Positions 44,242 to 55,449 are shown, numbered from the stretch's first letter. The stretch: DNA of 64,000 nucleotides from Rattus norvegicus (GCF_036323735.1 NC_086032.1:44633335-44697334); one strand, 5' to 3'. The notes: generated by a model from the sequence alone, not told the origin. Made by a program: numbers and translations.

Positions 44242-44412
44242 AGGGGCTGGAGAGGTGGCTCAGTAGTTAAGAGGTCCTGAGTTCAAATCCCAGCAACCAC
44301 ATGGTGGCTCACGGCCTTTTATAATGAGATCCGATGCCCTCTTCTGGTGTGTCTGAAGACAGCTACAGTGTACTTATGTATAATACATAAATAAATCTTA
44401 AAAAAAAAAAAA
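44242..44412 (+). mobile_element. B2 SINE with an internal 20-bp deletion
   Basis: GGGGCTGGAGAGGTGGCTCA runs directly from TTAAGAG into GTCCTGAG. About 20 bp of the tRNA-like head between two AGAG microhomologies is missing. The 3' part (CCCTCTTCTGGTGTGTCTGA, ACATAAATAAATCTT, poly(A)) is normal. Confidence 0.88.
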
Positions 44413-44449
44413 GAAAAAGACTAGTGAAGGAAGTAACTTTAAAAACAAA

Positions 44450-44625
44450 AGAGTGGTTGGCCTGAATTTGATTCCTAGCACCCACATAACCATCTGTAAC
44501 TAGCTCCAGATGCAGGCATATGATGCCCTTTTCTGTCCTTCATGGGCCCAGGCCCAAACATAGTACATATGCATACATTCAACCAGGCAAAACACTCACG
44601 CACTTAAACATTAAAATACATCCTG
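44450..44625 (+). mobile_element. B3-type SINE fragment
   Basis: TTTGATTCCTAGCACCCACA, ACCATCTGTAACTAGCTCCA and ACCAGGCAAAACACTCACG are B3 motifs. The 5' head is missing. Confidence 0.7.
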
Positions 44626-45309
44626 GAAATCTTATGGAGGTTTAGTAGCCAATGGAGACTTTAAAAGACAACCAAATGCCCACGAAGACAATAACCTCTA
44701 TGCTGCAGAGCGCTGGAGAAGGAAGGGTGCCTGGACATCCCCAGTACAATCTAATAAAGACACTTGGATGGATGCAGCGAGGTTCTGCTGATGGGTAGCT
44801 CTATGAGTTCGATGTAGTGGAACCTTGATGGTAAGTAGAGAGGTTAGGCTGGCTCTCTTCTCTGCCAGCTAGTGACACGGCTCTCTTTGTGAGAGGAAGA
44901 AATTGAATCTGACCAAGGAGTAGTTTGGAGATACCCCCAGGCACCCGAGTTCTTGGGGCCAGTCATCTTATCCGGAGACTCCCTGGCCAGCCTCCTTGAA
45001 CTCAGGAGACCCAGTTTCCATTGCCAGTCGCAATACCCCAAGGCCTCCAGCTTATTGTCTTTCCTCCTCTGGCACTGTCTGGAATCCCAAAAAAGAGACA
45101 ATTCCCCAGCCTGGGTTCTTCTATTTCCTGTGTTAGTTGCCAGCCTTTCCCAGGAGCCCTCCCCTAGGATCCCTCACCTCGCTTGGTTTGCAAACTCTTG
45201 GGTATAACAACATTTCAACCACTAATAAAAGTGCTAGTTGTGCAGAGAAAACAAACCTTTAAACCACTTCTCCTACCTGTATTATGGAGGAGAAACAGCC
45301 TAGCTGCTT
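44626..45309. other. No gene seen
   Basis: Frames at 44844-45207 on both strands overlap each other. No exon with consistent splice phase was found. Confidence 0.5.
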
Positions 45310-45398
45310 CATGTGGTTATTATCACATTTATGCGAGCTATTAAAGCAGGGGATGCTTGGCACGGTGTGTGCGATGTAGGTGCTCAAGAGGTTTGTTT
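45310..45398 (-). mobile_element. MIR-like fragment
   Basis: TATTAAAGCAGGGGATGCTTGGCAC-type sequence and GTGCTCAAGAGG near 45390 resemble reverse MIR. Weak. Confidence 0.4.
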
Positions 45399-45473
45399 TA
45401 TTGTTCGCTCATAGCCAGGCACTAACATTTCACATAAAAGAAGATGAAATGAAGTTCTTAACCACTCCAAAAC

Positions 45474-45600
45474 TAGTCTTAAGCCTGTAACCCCAGCACT
45501 AGGAGGCTGAGACAGAGGATTTCTGTTAGTTCAAGGCCAGCCTGGGCTGCGTGGTGAGTTCTAAGTTAATCTGGGCTAAGTATGAAACTTTAAGCAAAAC
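45474..45600 (+). mobile_element. B1 SINE
   Basis: CCTGTAACCCCAGCACTAGG, GTTCAAGGCCAGCCTGGGCT and an A-rich end. The 5' start is diverged. Confidence 0.75.
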
Positions 45601-46557
45601 AACCAAAACAACTTGAACCAAAGCACTCCAGAAGTGTCCTTTCTAGTTCTCTGCCATTGCCAAGCACCCATTGACCTATACCACAGAGCTCTGGGCTCTG
45701 GTGTTGATGATGGAAGGGACAAGAGGGGGCTTCAAGGAAGAGGATTGGGTGGCATCTTCACCCTATGGGAGGGAGTAAGGGACAATGGGCTTGACTGTGT
45801 GGGTTCTCGTGGGAGGTAGAGGCAAAGCCACTGACAGTCATATTATTACTAGGAAGGAAAGAGAAGGAAGCCAGGAAACAGGTACCTTTATAAAGATAGA
45901 CAACGACACTTTTCTTTTGGAAGAACTTTGGGGAGTTCATCAATGCAGCCAGCCAGTCTGTATTTGTAGGCTCAAAGACAAGTCTGCGTTTCCTTAGGAC
46001 TTGATGTAGTTATCACGTTGAATGCTTTGGCTAGTGAAGGTCTAATTGGTTCCTGGGCTTCTCTTTACTCACAGGAACATATTTGGATGAAGTCAAATTT
46101 CATGAGAGGAAAGCAGAGTCTGTAGTAGGGGCTGGGAGGGTCTCTGGTAATGTCCTCAGAGTTTATTTAGTGGAGAGGAAACTGAGCTGGTACCACCACG
46201 ATCAGGGCTTTGTACCTTCCTGTTGGAATGTCCTTTCGTTGACAAGGACCCACAGCTGTCCATCCTTGCTCCTGGCAGGTTTCCTCTGTCCATACCTGCT
46301 CCTCATGTTCATGCTCAAAAGTTCCACTTCCCCAGCTCTCATGTGGGATGAACCTGACCTCAAAAGGGTGATGGCTATTGTAGGAGTGACTTTTGTTCTT
46401 AGTGACATGCCTTTAGAGTTGGTCATCTTGTTATTAGTCTCTTTGTTGTGCGTGTGGGAAAACAGCCCAAAAGGATTCTGTGGCTTGCAGGAGTCATGGG
46501 CAGCGCATCCTTAGCAGCCATTAGGGTGATATCATGTGTGGATCTTGTTCACTGGAA
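45601..46557. other. No gene seen
   Basis: The 143-codon + frame at 46083-46514 starts after a CAG-like acceptor, but its codon use and composition are not persuasive and no matching donor was found. Confidence 0.45.
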
Positions 46558-46811
46558 TTGAATAGATTTTTTTTTTTTTAGGTTTGCTTTGGTCAATCAT
46601 CTTCTTTTTTTTTTTTTTTTTTTTAAAAGATTTATTTATTATATAAGTACACTTGTAGCTGTTTTCAGACACACCAGAAGAGGGCATCAGATCTCATTAC
46701 AGATGGTTGTGAGCTACCATGTGGTTCCTGGGATTTGAACTTAGGACCTCTGGAAGAGCAGTCAGTGCTCTTAATCACTGAGCTGTCTCTCCAGCCCTTG
46801 AATAGATTTTT
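46558..46811 (-). mobile_element. B2 SINE with apparent 3' transduction
   Basis: TTGAATAGATTTTT is duplicated exactly at 46558-46571 and 46798-46811. Between the copies lie, left to right, a T run, 25 unique bases at 46580-46604 (AGGTTTGCTTTGGTCAATCA then TCTTC), a second T run and a full reverse B2 ending CTCCAGCCC. Read on the minus strand this is B2, poly(A), unique DNA, poly(A). That is the layout expected when transcription ran past the B2 tail into flanking DNA. Confidence 0.85.
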
Positions 46812-46907
46812 AAAATGAGAATAAAGAGGCCAGACTTCATATTTCTCTCTCTCTGTATCTCCTCTCATTCATTCTCTCTCTCTCTCTCCCTCCCCCACCC
46901 TGTCTCT

Positions 46908-47019
46908 CCAGGCCAGAGGAAGGTATTAGATCCCCTGGGCCTGGAGTTACATGCAGTGTGAGCTGGCTAACATGCGTCCTGGGGGTTGACCTCAGGTTCA
47001 GTTAAGGCATCTCTCCGGC
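46908..47019 (-). mobile_element. B3 SINE fragment
   Basis: CAGGCCAGAGGAAGGTATTAG, TGGGCCTGGAGTTACATGCA and AAGGCATCTCTCCGGCCC are reverse B3. A (TC)n patch precedes it at 46842-46907. Confidence 0.7.
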
Positions 47020-47065
47020 CCGCCTTATTCTTTTTTTTTTTTTTTTTTTTTCCGCCTTATTCTTT
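47020..47065 (-). mobile_element. Poly(A)-only insertion with a 14-bp TSD
   Basis: CCGCCTTATTCTTT occurs at 47020-47033 and again at 47052-47065, separated only by about 18 T. This looks like an L1-mediated insertion so 5'-truncated that only the poly(A) tail entered, on the minus strand. Confidence 0.7.
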
Positions 47066-47427
47066 ATATTAGGGTGGAAAGTTACTCTTTGAAACATTTA
47101 CTGTCAGATCTTAGCACTGAGTCTCCATTGCCTTCCCCTGGATTGATGACAGACTGTTGTCTATCAGCCTCTGTGGGATTCGTTTACCTTCAAAGGAGGC
47201 AGAACTAGACATGGAGAGAGGATGCCAGCAACAGGGAGACCGGGGGAAACAGAGACACTGAGAGGAAGTGTTAGTGAACATTTTCAGCATAAACTCCAAA
47301 TCTATTCATGAACATCTTTTCAAAGGCACAGTCAGTTGTATTCTGCCACCAATGTCAGTTGTGTGCATAACATGTTTTAAATGTCACAACACATGAAGTA
47401 TTTAAAATCATCTATTTCATGAGCATC

Positions 47428-47775
47428 TCAGTCTACTTTGTATTGCTATAACAAAATGCTTGCCACTGGATAGTTGATAAAGACTACAAGGGCAGGCTGG
47501 GAAGTTCATGAGCATGCTGACATCTGTGTGGCTTCCGGAGAGGACCTCCGAGTTGCATTACAACATAGTAGAGGACATCATGTGGCAAGCCAGAGCATGC
47601 ATGCCAGTTTGTCACTCTCTTTCTCTGTTTATAAAGTTGCTAATTGCCATGATGGAGCCTCACCTTCATTACCTCATCTATTCCCAATTACCTCTCAAAG
47701 GCCCCACCTCTGTATGCCACAAACATGGATCTCGGAATGAAGTCTCAACATAGTCAAACTATAGTAATAAATTTC
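47428..47775 (-). mobile_element. Ancient MaLR (MST/MLT1-like) LTR
   Basis: CTCAGTCTACTTTGTATTGC, TATAACAAAATGCTTGCCAC, GGGAAGTTCATGAGCATGCT, ATTACCTCTCAAAGGCCCCA and AACATAGTCAAACTATAGTA follow the reverse strand of an MST/MLT1-class LTR. Confidence 0.65.
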
Positions 47776-48089
47776 TTTGATTGATAGAGAGGATGCCAGC
47801 AGCCAGAAGACCGGGGGGAAGTAAATATTAACAGAGCACCCAACAACACACAAGGCACAGAGGATGAAGTGATGTGAACAGGGTATGTGGAGCCCTTGCC
47901 CCATGGAGCTGTCATAGCACCCCAGTAAGGAAAGAGAGGCACAGGACCAGCGTATTTAACCTAGGGCTGGGAGTGGGGTGTGTGGAGAATCGAGACTCTA
48001 GGCAAGGTGGGGCAAGGTTTAAATTTCCACTGCTCAGCTATCAGCATTAGTTGAGTAAAAGGAACCAGTGGTTGCAGAAGAGTGATGTG

Positions 48090-48480
48090 TGTGACAGTTT
48101 GGTATGGTGTGTCCATGCTTACATTTGTAAGGCCTTAGGAGGCTGGAAACTTAATAGATGCCCCATTTAGAATGGACTAGCTTTAGATAAAGCCATTAGT
48201 GTGGTATCTTCATGAGCGGATCTTCATAGCGTTATAGATTTAAGAGACCGGAGGAAAGACATGCAGAGTCCATGTCTCTGTCTCTGTGTATGTGGCTCAC
48301 ATGTGTGTGTGGTCCCTATTTCTCCATGTGAATCCTCGAACTACCCCGAGACTCTGCCAGCCAGAAGACCACCATTGGATGGGGTCTCTGGAGCGTCGAG
48401 AAGTGTGAACTAAGTAAACTTCTCCTTTAAAGTTACCCAGCCCAGTTGTGATATTGGCAGCTGACATGGGCTAATAGAGC
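48090..48480 (+). mobile_element. Ancient MaLR (MLT1-like) LTR
   Basis: A 3' end pattern GTGTGAACTAAGTAAACTTC, AAGTTACCCAGCCCAGTTGT, GACATGGGCTAATAGA is that of an MLT1-class LTR in sense orientation. The 5' part is diverged. Confidence 0.55.
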
Positions 48481-49333
48481 AGGGAAGAGCAAGCTAAGCT
48501 GTGGCAATGCTTCTCAAACTTGGGTGTCCATCTGGAGGCCGGTCATGGCCTAGTTGGCGGGCGCCTCCCTGGAACAGCTAAGACAATATACAGCGGGCTC
48601 AAGATGAGAATGGAGAGTTTGCTTTTCTGTCACATTTCCTGTTGATGTTGACGAAGGATCAGAAGTGAGGAGTGGCTGTGGGGGAGGGGAGATGTGGGCT
48701 TACCCCTCTTTATTTGCTTCCCTCCCATTGTCTTGGGCTAGCCTATCCTGTCTTATATCCACACTTCCAGTTGAGATCAAGGATAATACTTAAGGAAACC
48801 TTTCCTGTGACTTCTCTCAGACTGTGTCCCCGAGGTGACCTGCATTCAGGTCAGGTATGCTGTATCTCTTCCATGGTATTTGGCCCTCACTTATAAGCAT
48901 TTGCTTCCATGGTATGTTTCCTATTAACTAGAACTCTTCTTTGTGGTGACCAAGGAGAGGAGATGTGTTAAATATTTGATCACTTGAGCAAATTTGACTT
49001 TTGCAGTCGCTGTGGGGAGCAGGTCACTGGGGTTCTGTGGCATGGAGGGGACTGAGGTTTACAGAGAAGATTTCTTGCTCATCACAGAGGAGGGGAAGCC
49101 AACGCTGGGTGGAAGTTCCTGGTCCTCAGCTATTCCTTGTATAATGAGAAGTCATTGGTGCTCTTCCCTGTCATCAGTCGAAGGATATTTGTCTGCTTTT
49201 CATTTTTGCTCCATCTACTTAAAGAGAAAACCAGAAAATCTTAGCAAGTGCTAAAGTAGATTTTTGTTGCTAGTCAAAAATAGTTAATTAACTAAGGAAG
49301 TCTCCGAATATTGCCTACCCTACCTCTTCTTAA
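48481..49333. other. No gene seen
   Basis: Unique-looking sequence. An 86-codon frame at 48994-49254 has no recognised similarity. Confidence 0.5.
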
Positions 49334-49668
49334 AGACAGGGTCTCACTATGTAGCTTGTGCTGGCCTTGAACTCACCCTGAAGCCTAACCAGGCTTTAAA
49401 TTTAGATTCTTGAGGCAGGAAAGATGGCTTACATGTTAAGAGCACCGGCTGCTTTTGCAGGACCCAGGTTCAGTTCCTAGCACCCACACTGGTTCACGAT
49501 TATCTCTGACCCCAGTTCCGAGGAGCCTTCTGGCTTCCACAGGATTAGGCATGCACATGATGTGTAGGTATACAGACAAGTGAGACACTCATACACATAA
49601 AATGTAAGTTTGTAGTTCTCCTGCCTCATGAGTGCTGGAATTACAGGTGTGCCACCATTTGTGGCAAT
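49334..49668 (-). mobile_element. B1 SINE split by a B3
   Basis: Reverse B1 halves at 49334-49378 (GACAGGGTCTCACTATGTAG ... GGCCTTGAACTCA) and 49612-49668 (TCTCCTGCCTCATGAGTGCT ... ACAGGTGTGCCACCA) flank a B3. Confidence 0.7.
49408..49606 (+). mobile_element. B3 SINE inserted in a B1
   Basis: TGAGGCAGGAAAGATGGCTT head, GGACCCAGGTTCAGTTCCTA B-box region, TCTGGCTTCCACAGGATTAG and ACACTCATACACATAAAA tail. Confidence 0.8.
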
Positions 49669-49707
49669 TAAATGAACATGTGATTGGGTTTAGAAATGTT
49701 TTTTTTC

Positions 49708-49842
49708 TGTCTGGGCATGGCGATGTTCACCTTTAATCACCTTTCAGGAGACAAAGGCAGATGGTTCTAGGCTAGCCTGCTCTACATAGGGAGCTCTAGG
49801 CCAGCCAGGGCTATATAGTGAGGCATCCCCTTCTCCCCCTGA
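49708..49842 (+). mobile_element. B1 SINE
   Basis: GTCTGGGCATGGCGATGTTC, CTAGGCTAGCCTGCTCTACA and GCCAGCCAGGGCTATATAGT: diverged sense B1. Confidence 0.8.
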
Positions 49843-49849
49843 AAGTTAT

Positions 49850-52487
49850 GTTTTCTAAAATTTTGGCATGTTAGAGATACGAGGGAAGACAAATTGCTTT
49901 TAATTCACAAAAAGACACCAATCAGATAGACTACTGAGTGGTGGGAACTTTACAAAGAACCTATATGTCATATGCCACACACGTCACATGTCACACAGAG
50001 TCGGAGAGGAAGACTTCCTTTTGGTTCTGATTGGCCGAGACACCCACTCTGAGCATCCACACAAACATAATGTGGCTTTCCGAGGTTCCTCTAAGGACTG
50101 GAAGTTTGAAGCACTCCCTGGACTTCCTGTCTGGTAGTGTAAGGAGGGGGGAGGGGGATTTTCCACTATTCGTGGCCCTCCAGAGCTGGAAGTCCAGGCC
50201 CAGTCCTGTGAATTCTCCACATTATAGAAGCTGTGATTTCCTGGCATTGGAGAGGTGGCAGGTGACTAGCCAAAGACATTTTCCTTTGCATGTACGCGGT
50301 CTATGCCAGCATGGCCTGAATGCTTGCATTCCCTCCCCGGATCTTCTACTTTCTTGCCTCTGCTAAAAGCAAGATACTGAACAGTCACCAGGACAAAAGT
50401 CTGGTGTTTTCTCGGGCAGCGCCTAAAGTTGGGAGATTGAGCAGGAAAGTTGGGCTTTGCAGGAGAAATATTTCACAGCTGTATTTTCCAGGTGGGTGTC
50501 TAATAGTTGTTGCAGGTAATTGTGCACACAGCACACAGTTAATTAAAACATGGGTTTGTCTTATGTGAGATACTGCTGGTTAGCTACTGTGTAACAAGTG
50601 CATATGTAATTTAGTTTTTGTTCTGTGAAACTTACGGTGGAGACGTGTAGATAAGCCATGAATGGGAGTCCTTGTGGCGTAATGGAAAAGGGTTTTGGTG
50701 TAATCAGAACCACAGACTAAGTGCTGTGTGGGATCACAGAAGGAGACTTCCTTTTTGAAATGAAGGACGAAAAGAGCTCCATGGCCTGAAACTGGGAATT
50801 GAAGTGATCCACAAGGGGAACCATACATACCAAGCCCCTGGAACAGCCTGGGCGAAGACACTGGAGCTAGGAGCAAAACAGTCATTGTAGCTCATGCGGA
50901 GCAGAACTCCTCAGTAAATGTATGGCGAGAAGCCCCTCAGGGGACACTGCGGTGAGGTTCCTGAGCTCTTGAAGGGCTTTATTGTGCAATATAAGGAAGC
51001 TCAGACTGGGGAGTGGAGGATAGAGGACCAGAGGATCCTAGGGAGTGTGCTGTGATGGAGGAGCCCTGACACTGGTAGGTTTAGGACTGGAGTTTGTGGC
51101 AGGTTCCGAACTGTCAGTGAAGTGCTGGGATGTTTTTCCTGTACCTTTGTAGGGTGGAGGTAGGAAGGGAGCAGAATGATGCTTGTTTTGGTTTTTTACC
51201 TGTCTCGGAGTCATCTGCAGCATCAAGGAAATAATACCATCCTTTGTGAGGGAGACAAGTATAGTCTATATAATATAGTAGGTTTTATGTAACATGTACA
51301 TAGGAAGAACCTTTCAGTTTAAGGAATCCAGGGAATGAGGATGATGCAGTCAGTGCTGTGGGCGGAGTCCTGACCATATGAGCGTCAAGGAACAGTCATG
51401 GTACCCAGTTGTCTCCTGTTATCACTCCTCCGAAATCATTCAGACCAGCTCACATACAGGATTTATTTTTGGAAGCCCATTGGACATTTGCATTTCTCAT
51501 CCCTGCTGTTCAAGAGCACATGGTTTGCATCTCCTTCTGGGTTGGAGTGCTGTAGTGCTGTCACCTTTAGGGAAGTGTCCATAAGTAAAAGTCAGCATAG
51601 GGTGAGTTAAATCCCTAGCTTGGCCAAGGGCTTCATCTCTGTCCCTTCTTGCAGATCTGTTTCTCTGCTCCTCAGTGCCTTGTAATGTCACCGGACAGAT
51701 CTGGAAGAAGGGCAGTGTGAGAATGGTCTCGCATATGTTGGTGTCTGTGTACTATGTCAACAGTCCTTATACAGATAGTAGACTCCATGCCTGGGATGGA
51801 ATGGTAGGACTTGAGGAGGGAGGGGCAGAATGGCTGATGATTGGTTTTATCTATGCTGAGGCCCATGCTGAGGCAGTGCTGTGCCTGGAAGTACTGTTGA
51901 GTAGAGTTCTTGACATTGGTCAGCATAGTTGGTCTGTGCCTTTTATCTCTGGTGCAGATGTCTTTAAACCCTCTGAATTTACTAACCTAAGATAGGGAAT
52001 GTAGATGTGTGAGTCTCTTTTGTGCATAAAGAGCCTCTTTGACCACACTTGAGATTTCGTTAGTGAGGTGACTACTGTAAGTGAGACCATACGTTGCTTC
52101 AGTATGGAGCTGATGATGGGAGGAACCAGCCATGTGGTGGAAAAGCTAGAACCTTCTGTCTTTTCCTTACTCTCTGGGGTTCAGTGACATCAGCCAATGA
52201 TTGAGCCAGTCTGGCTTATTAGAACCTTGGTACCAGGGCTTCCAGGGGTGAACTCAGGGCTGTGCTGGCGGGTGGTGCCCCTGGAGGGGGTGTGGAAGCT
52301 GTCCTTCTTTCCTTTGCCTTCCCTTCCATTTGGCTGTCCTGGTTTATTATATCCTTCATAATATACTTGTGGTCATAGAAGCAGTTTATTGAAACTGAAG
52401 GGACATTGTAGAAACACTGAAATTTGTAGCCAAGAGTTATCCATGAGGCTGCCTTTGAAGGGAATATCTCTTTTTTAAAAAAAAAAA
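49850..52487. other. No gene seen
   Basis: About 2.6 kb of mostly unique DNA. Frames of up to 111 codons (50031-50366, 51675-51995) overlap frames on the other strand. A CAG acceptor-like site at 51654 leads to an early stop in the only phase compatible with the upstream candidate exons. Confidence 0.45.
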
Positions 52488-52648
52488 GTTATTTATGTAT
52501 ATGACTACACTGTAGCTGTCTTCACACACACTAGAAGAGGACATCAGATCCTATAACAGATGGTTGTGAGTCACCATGTGGTTGCTGGGAATTGAACTCA
52601 GGACCTCAGGAAGATCAGTCAGTGAGTGCTCTTAACCACTGAGCCTGG
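52488..52648 (-). mobile_element. B2 SINE
   Basis: Reverse B2, GTAGCTGTCTTCACACACAC through AACTCAGGACCTCAGGAAGA to CTTAACCACTGAGCC. A short CAGTGAGTG duplication is present in the head. Confidence 0.88.
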
Positions 52649-53419
52649 GGAATAACTCTTAACTGGTGGGTCTACATTAACTCCAGGCTGATAGGGTCAG
52701 AGTTTAATTGAACCCTAGGATACCCAGTGGTGGTTAGGAAAAGGGAATAGTTGAATCTCTCTGGGAAGCCATTGGAGCCAACATTAAAACATGCCTGGAA
52801 TCATCTCTGTAACCACACCTGTATTCTCTTTAGAGAAAAGCACAAAGACATTTACAGAGCAACAGGAAGGTGAAAATTATCAGGCCATTGCCTTACTGTT
52901 CAGATCCTTGCACTCGCTTTACTGTATGTGAAAATGGAAAGGATGGATTCTTAGACCCTTGATTCCTGTGGTGCGGTTCAAAGGTCTCATAGCACTGTCT
53001 CTGCCTCCTGCCTACAGAAATATCTGGGATGTCACCATGGATGGTAGCTTTGGGCAGTCCCCATAGTGAGGGATTCTAGTCCTATATTCTGGTTTACCTC
53101 TGTAGGTTGAATACTACTGTTAGGTTGGACAATGTGAGAAATGCCAATATTCAACTATTCGCGCCTACAGTGGCAACAGGTTCATGTTTGAGCTAGTAGT
53201 AATAGAGTCTCCTTACTGATTCCCTCATTTGTTGTGAAAAGACTCCAGCTCTCCTGATTATCACTGACACAGTTTTTAGAAAATGTAAAGAAATAGAGAA
53301 AAAAAAAAAAACCCCTGATGTCAACGTTCTACTAATCGGAAGTGAATATTAACTAAATCGAGCAAGTGTTGTCAAATAGCAAGTATTTTTCTATGAATAA
53401 ATTATTGTTTTTATATTTA
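52649..53419. other. No gene seen
   Basis: Unique-looking sequence without features. Confidence 0.5.
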
Positions 53420-53560
53420 TATTTAAAATTTTTATTTATTGTATGTGTGTGTTCGTATGCGTGTGCACGCACTTGGGTGTTCACGTGCCACAGTGTAGGC
53501 ATGGAGGGCAGAGGACAGCTTTCAGGTTTTTTCCTCTATTCAAGGCTTAACCCTGTGCGT
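53420..53560 (-). mobile_element. Old B3-like SINE
   Basis: TTTTTATTTATTGTATGTGT tail, then CATGGAGGGCAGAGGACAGC, as in reverse B3. Diverged at the head. Confidence 0.5.
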
Positions 53561-53685
53561 TTTATTACCCATAGCAGGAAGAACTATAACAATGGCATTT
53601 TACTGAATGCCCACATCCTTCACTCCGGACCCAGAGACAGCAGACCATCAGGGCCTGGTGCCTCCTTGCCTCACCTCTACCACTT

Positions 53686-53812
53686 GTTAGACCTGCAACC
53701 TAGGACAAATCATTTTATGCCTGTAAAATGGGGTTTAAAATAATAGTTACTTCCCTGGATTATTGTCAAGGCTGAATGATGTGCTAATATCTAAATTATA
53801 GCTAATCCATGG
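53686..53812 (-). mobile_element. MIR fragment
   Basis: GACAAATCATTTTATGCCTG, TAAAATGGGGTTTAAAATAA and ATTGTCAAGGCTGAATGATG are reverse MIR core. Confidence 0.7.
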
Positions 53813-53904
53813 TAGAGTAATGGTACAGATCCATGCCAGTATGTGACGAGTATAATGGATTTTTTTCTATGTATAAGTCGTTGCATATTTACTTACTTAA
53901 TCTT

Positions 53905-53992
53905 TAAATTTTGGCTTTGTAGCTCAGGCTGTCCTGGAACTCACGGTCCTCCTGACTCCATTCCTGTGTTCTGATATTAAAGTCCTGCCCTA
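53905..53992 (-). mobile_element. Diverged B1 SINE
   Basis: TTTGGCTTTGTAGCTCAGGC and TGTCCTGGAACTCACGGTCC are reverse B1. Confidence 0.65.
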
Positions 53993-54436
53993 GGCTTTCA
54001 GATCCCATCTGGGCGTCATGCTAAATGGTCTTCATACTGATTTTCCCTCACCTGGTGTTTTCCTGATGGCTCCGTTTCATCTTTCCAGCATGCTTTTCCC
54101 CATTTGATCTTCGTTTTTCCTCTTGGCCCTCCTTTCCTTGGCTTTTTCCAGAGGTCGTTGAGGGGATTTCATATCAGGTGACTTCAGTGGGCTCAGAACC
54201 TTGAGGTTTCCTGGCTGTTCCTCTTCATTTCCTGGTTCCCAGGTTCCCAGAAGCCAGACAGACCCACGTGCTTGGCGTGTGGGAACACTGCTTGACTGAA
54301 CCTGTGACTAATCAGAAAGCCCTCTGCTTAGGACTTTTTGTAGTTTTCTGTTGAATCGTTTTCCTGTTCCTGGAAGGAAGAGAAGCCTGGGCTGTGTGTG
54401 AATGTGATGTGAGAGCATGTGGGAGCCTGCCTGCCG
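53993..54436. other. No gene seen
   Basis: Unique-looking sequence leading into a minisatellite. Confidence 0.5.
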
Positions 54437-54909
54437 TGGCTCTGCCTTTGCTCCGTGGCTCTGTGCTCTGTGGTTCTGCCTTGTGTGCTGTGGCTCTGTG
54501 CTCTGTGCCTCTGCCTTGTGCTCGGTGGCTCTGTGCTCCATGATTCTGTGCTCCGTGGCTCTGCCTTGTGTGCTGTGACTCAGTGTTCTGTGGCTCTGTG
54601 CTCCATGGCTCTGCCTTGTGTGCTGTGGCTCAGTACTCTGTGACTCTGCCCTGTGCTCCGTGGCTCTGTGCTCCATGGCTCTGCCTTGGGCTCTGTAGCT
54701 CTGTGCTCCGTGGCTCTGTGCTCTGTGGCTCTGCCTTGTGCTCTGTGGCTCTGCCGTGTGGGCTATGGCTCTGTGCTCTGTGGCTCTGCGGCTCTGCCTT
54801 GTGTGCTGTGTTTCTGTGCTCCATGGCACTGCCTTGTGTGCTGTGGCTCAGTACTCTGTGGCTCTGGCCTGTGCTCCGTGGCTCTGTGCTCAGTGTTCCA
54901 TGTTTCTGT
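54437..54909. repeat. Minisatellite of mixed 15-bp and 20-bp units
   Basis: About 27 units start TGGCTCTG. Short units read TGGCTCTGTGCTCYR (15 bp), long units TGGCTCTGCCTTGTGYKCTG (20 bp, an extra five bases). They alternate irregularly, often as 15-15-20. The unit lacks stops in several frames, so frames of up to 173 codons stay open on both strands without being genes. Confidence 0.93.
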
Positions 54910-55124
54910 CTGGCCACTTTGGCTCATAGCTTGCACTGCTAATTTTGAATCTACTTAGCCTGCAGAGTGCATGGCAGTGCCCATGGCTGCTGTTTTCTCA
55001 CACAGAGGGCTGGTGTTTTCTGTACCTTACATGGAACAGCGTCCTCTCTAATCCCTTGGGTTCGTTGTCTTTCTGTGTATCTGGCTTTATATGATAGTAA
55101 CTGCTGCTAACAGTCCTATCACTA
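54910..55124. other. No gene seen
   Basis: Short unique stretch. Confidence 0.5.
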
Positions 55125-55270
55125 ACACTGAGCACACATTGGGATAAAGCCAAATTGATCTCATAGACTGCTCAGGAACATTTCAACCTCTGTCCACATT
55201 TTATGGACAAGGAAACTGAGGTACATAGATTTTTATCGACTTGCCCTGGGCTTTTACAGTTTGGAGCCAT
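55125..55270 (+). mobile_element. MIR fragment
   Basis: CACTAACACTGAGCACACAT and TATGGACAAGGAAACTGAGG, then CGACTTGCCCTGGGC, are sense MIR. Confidence 0.65.
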
Positions 55271-55449
55271 TCTGAACATTGTGAAAACAAAGATTTGGTT
55301 TTTGCTTTGTCTCCTTGTCTTGCTAGGGAGTGCCTTTGGCTCAGAATCTCTGTCCCTGCTGTGGTGATCCAGGGTTCAGGTCTCTACCCAGCCATCCCTC
55401 AGAGACTGCTTCAGTACTACTTCTTCATTAGCTCCCTTTCTAAGATGGG

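Noticed and set aside
44780..44830. CAG acceptor-like and GTAAGT donor-like pair
   Set aside because: The phase compatible with upstream exons meets a TAG stop within the segment.
46083..46514. 143-codon plus-strand frame after an ACAG site
   Set aside because: No donor of suitable phase, an overlapping minus-strand frame, and no recognised protein features.
54308..54942. 173-codon minus-strand and 124-codon plus-strand frames with repeated residues
   Set aside because: Created by a minisatellite whose units lack stops. Both strands are open, which argues against selection for coding.
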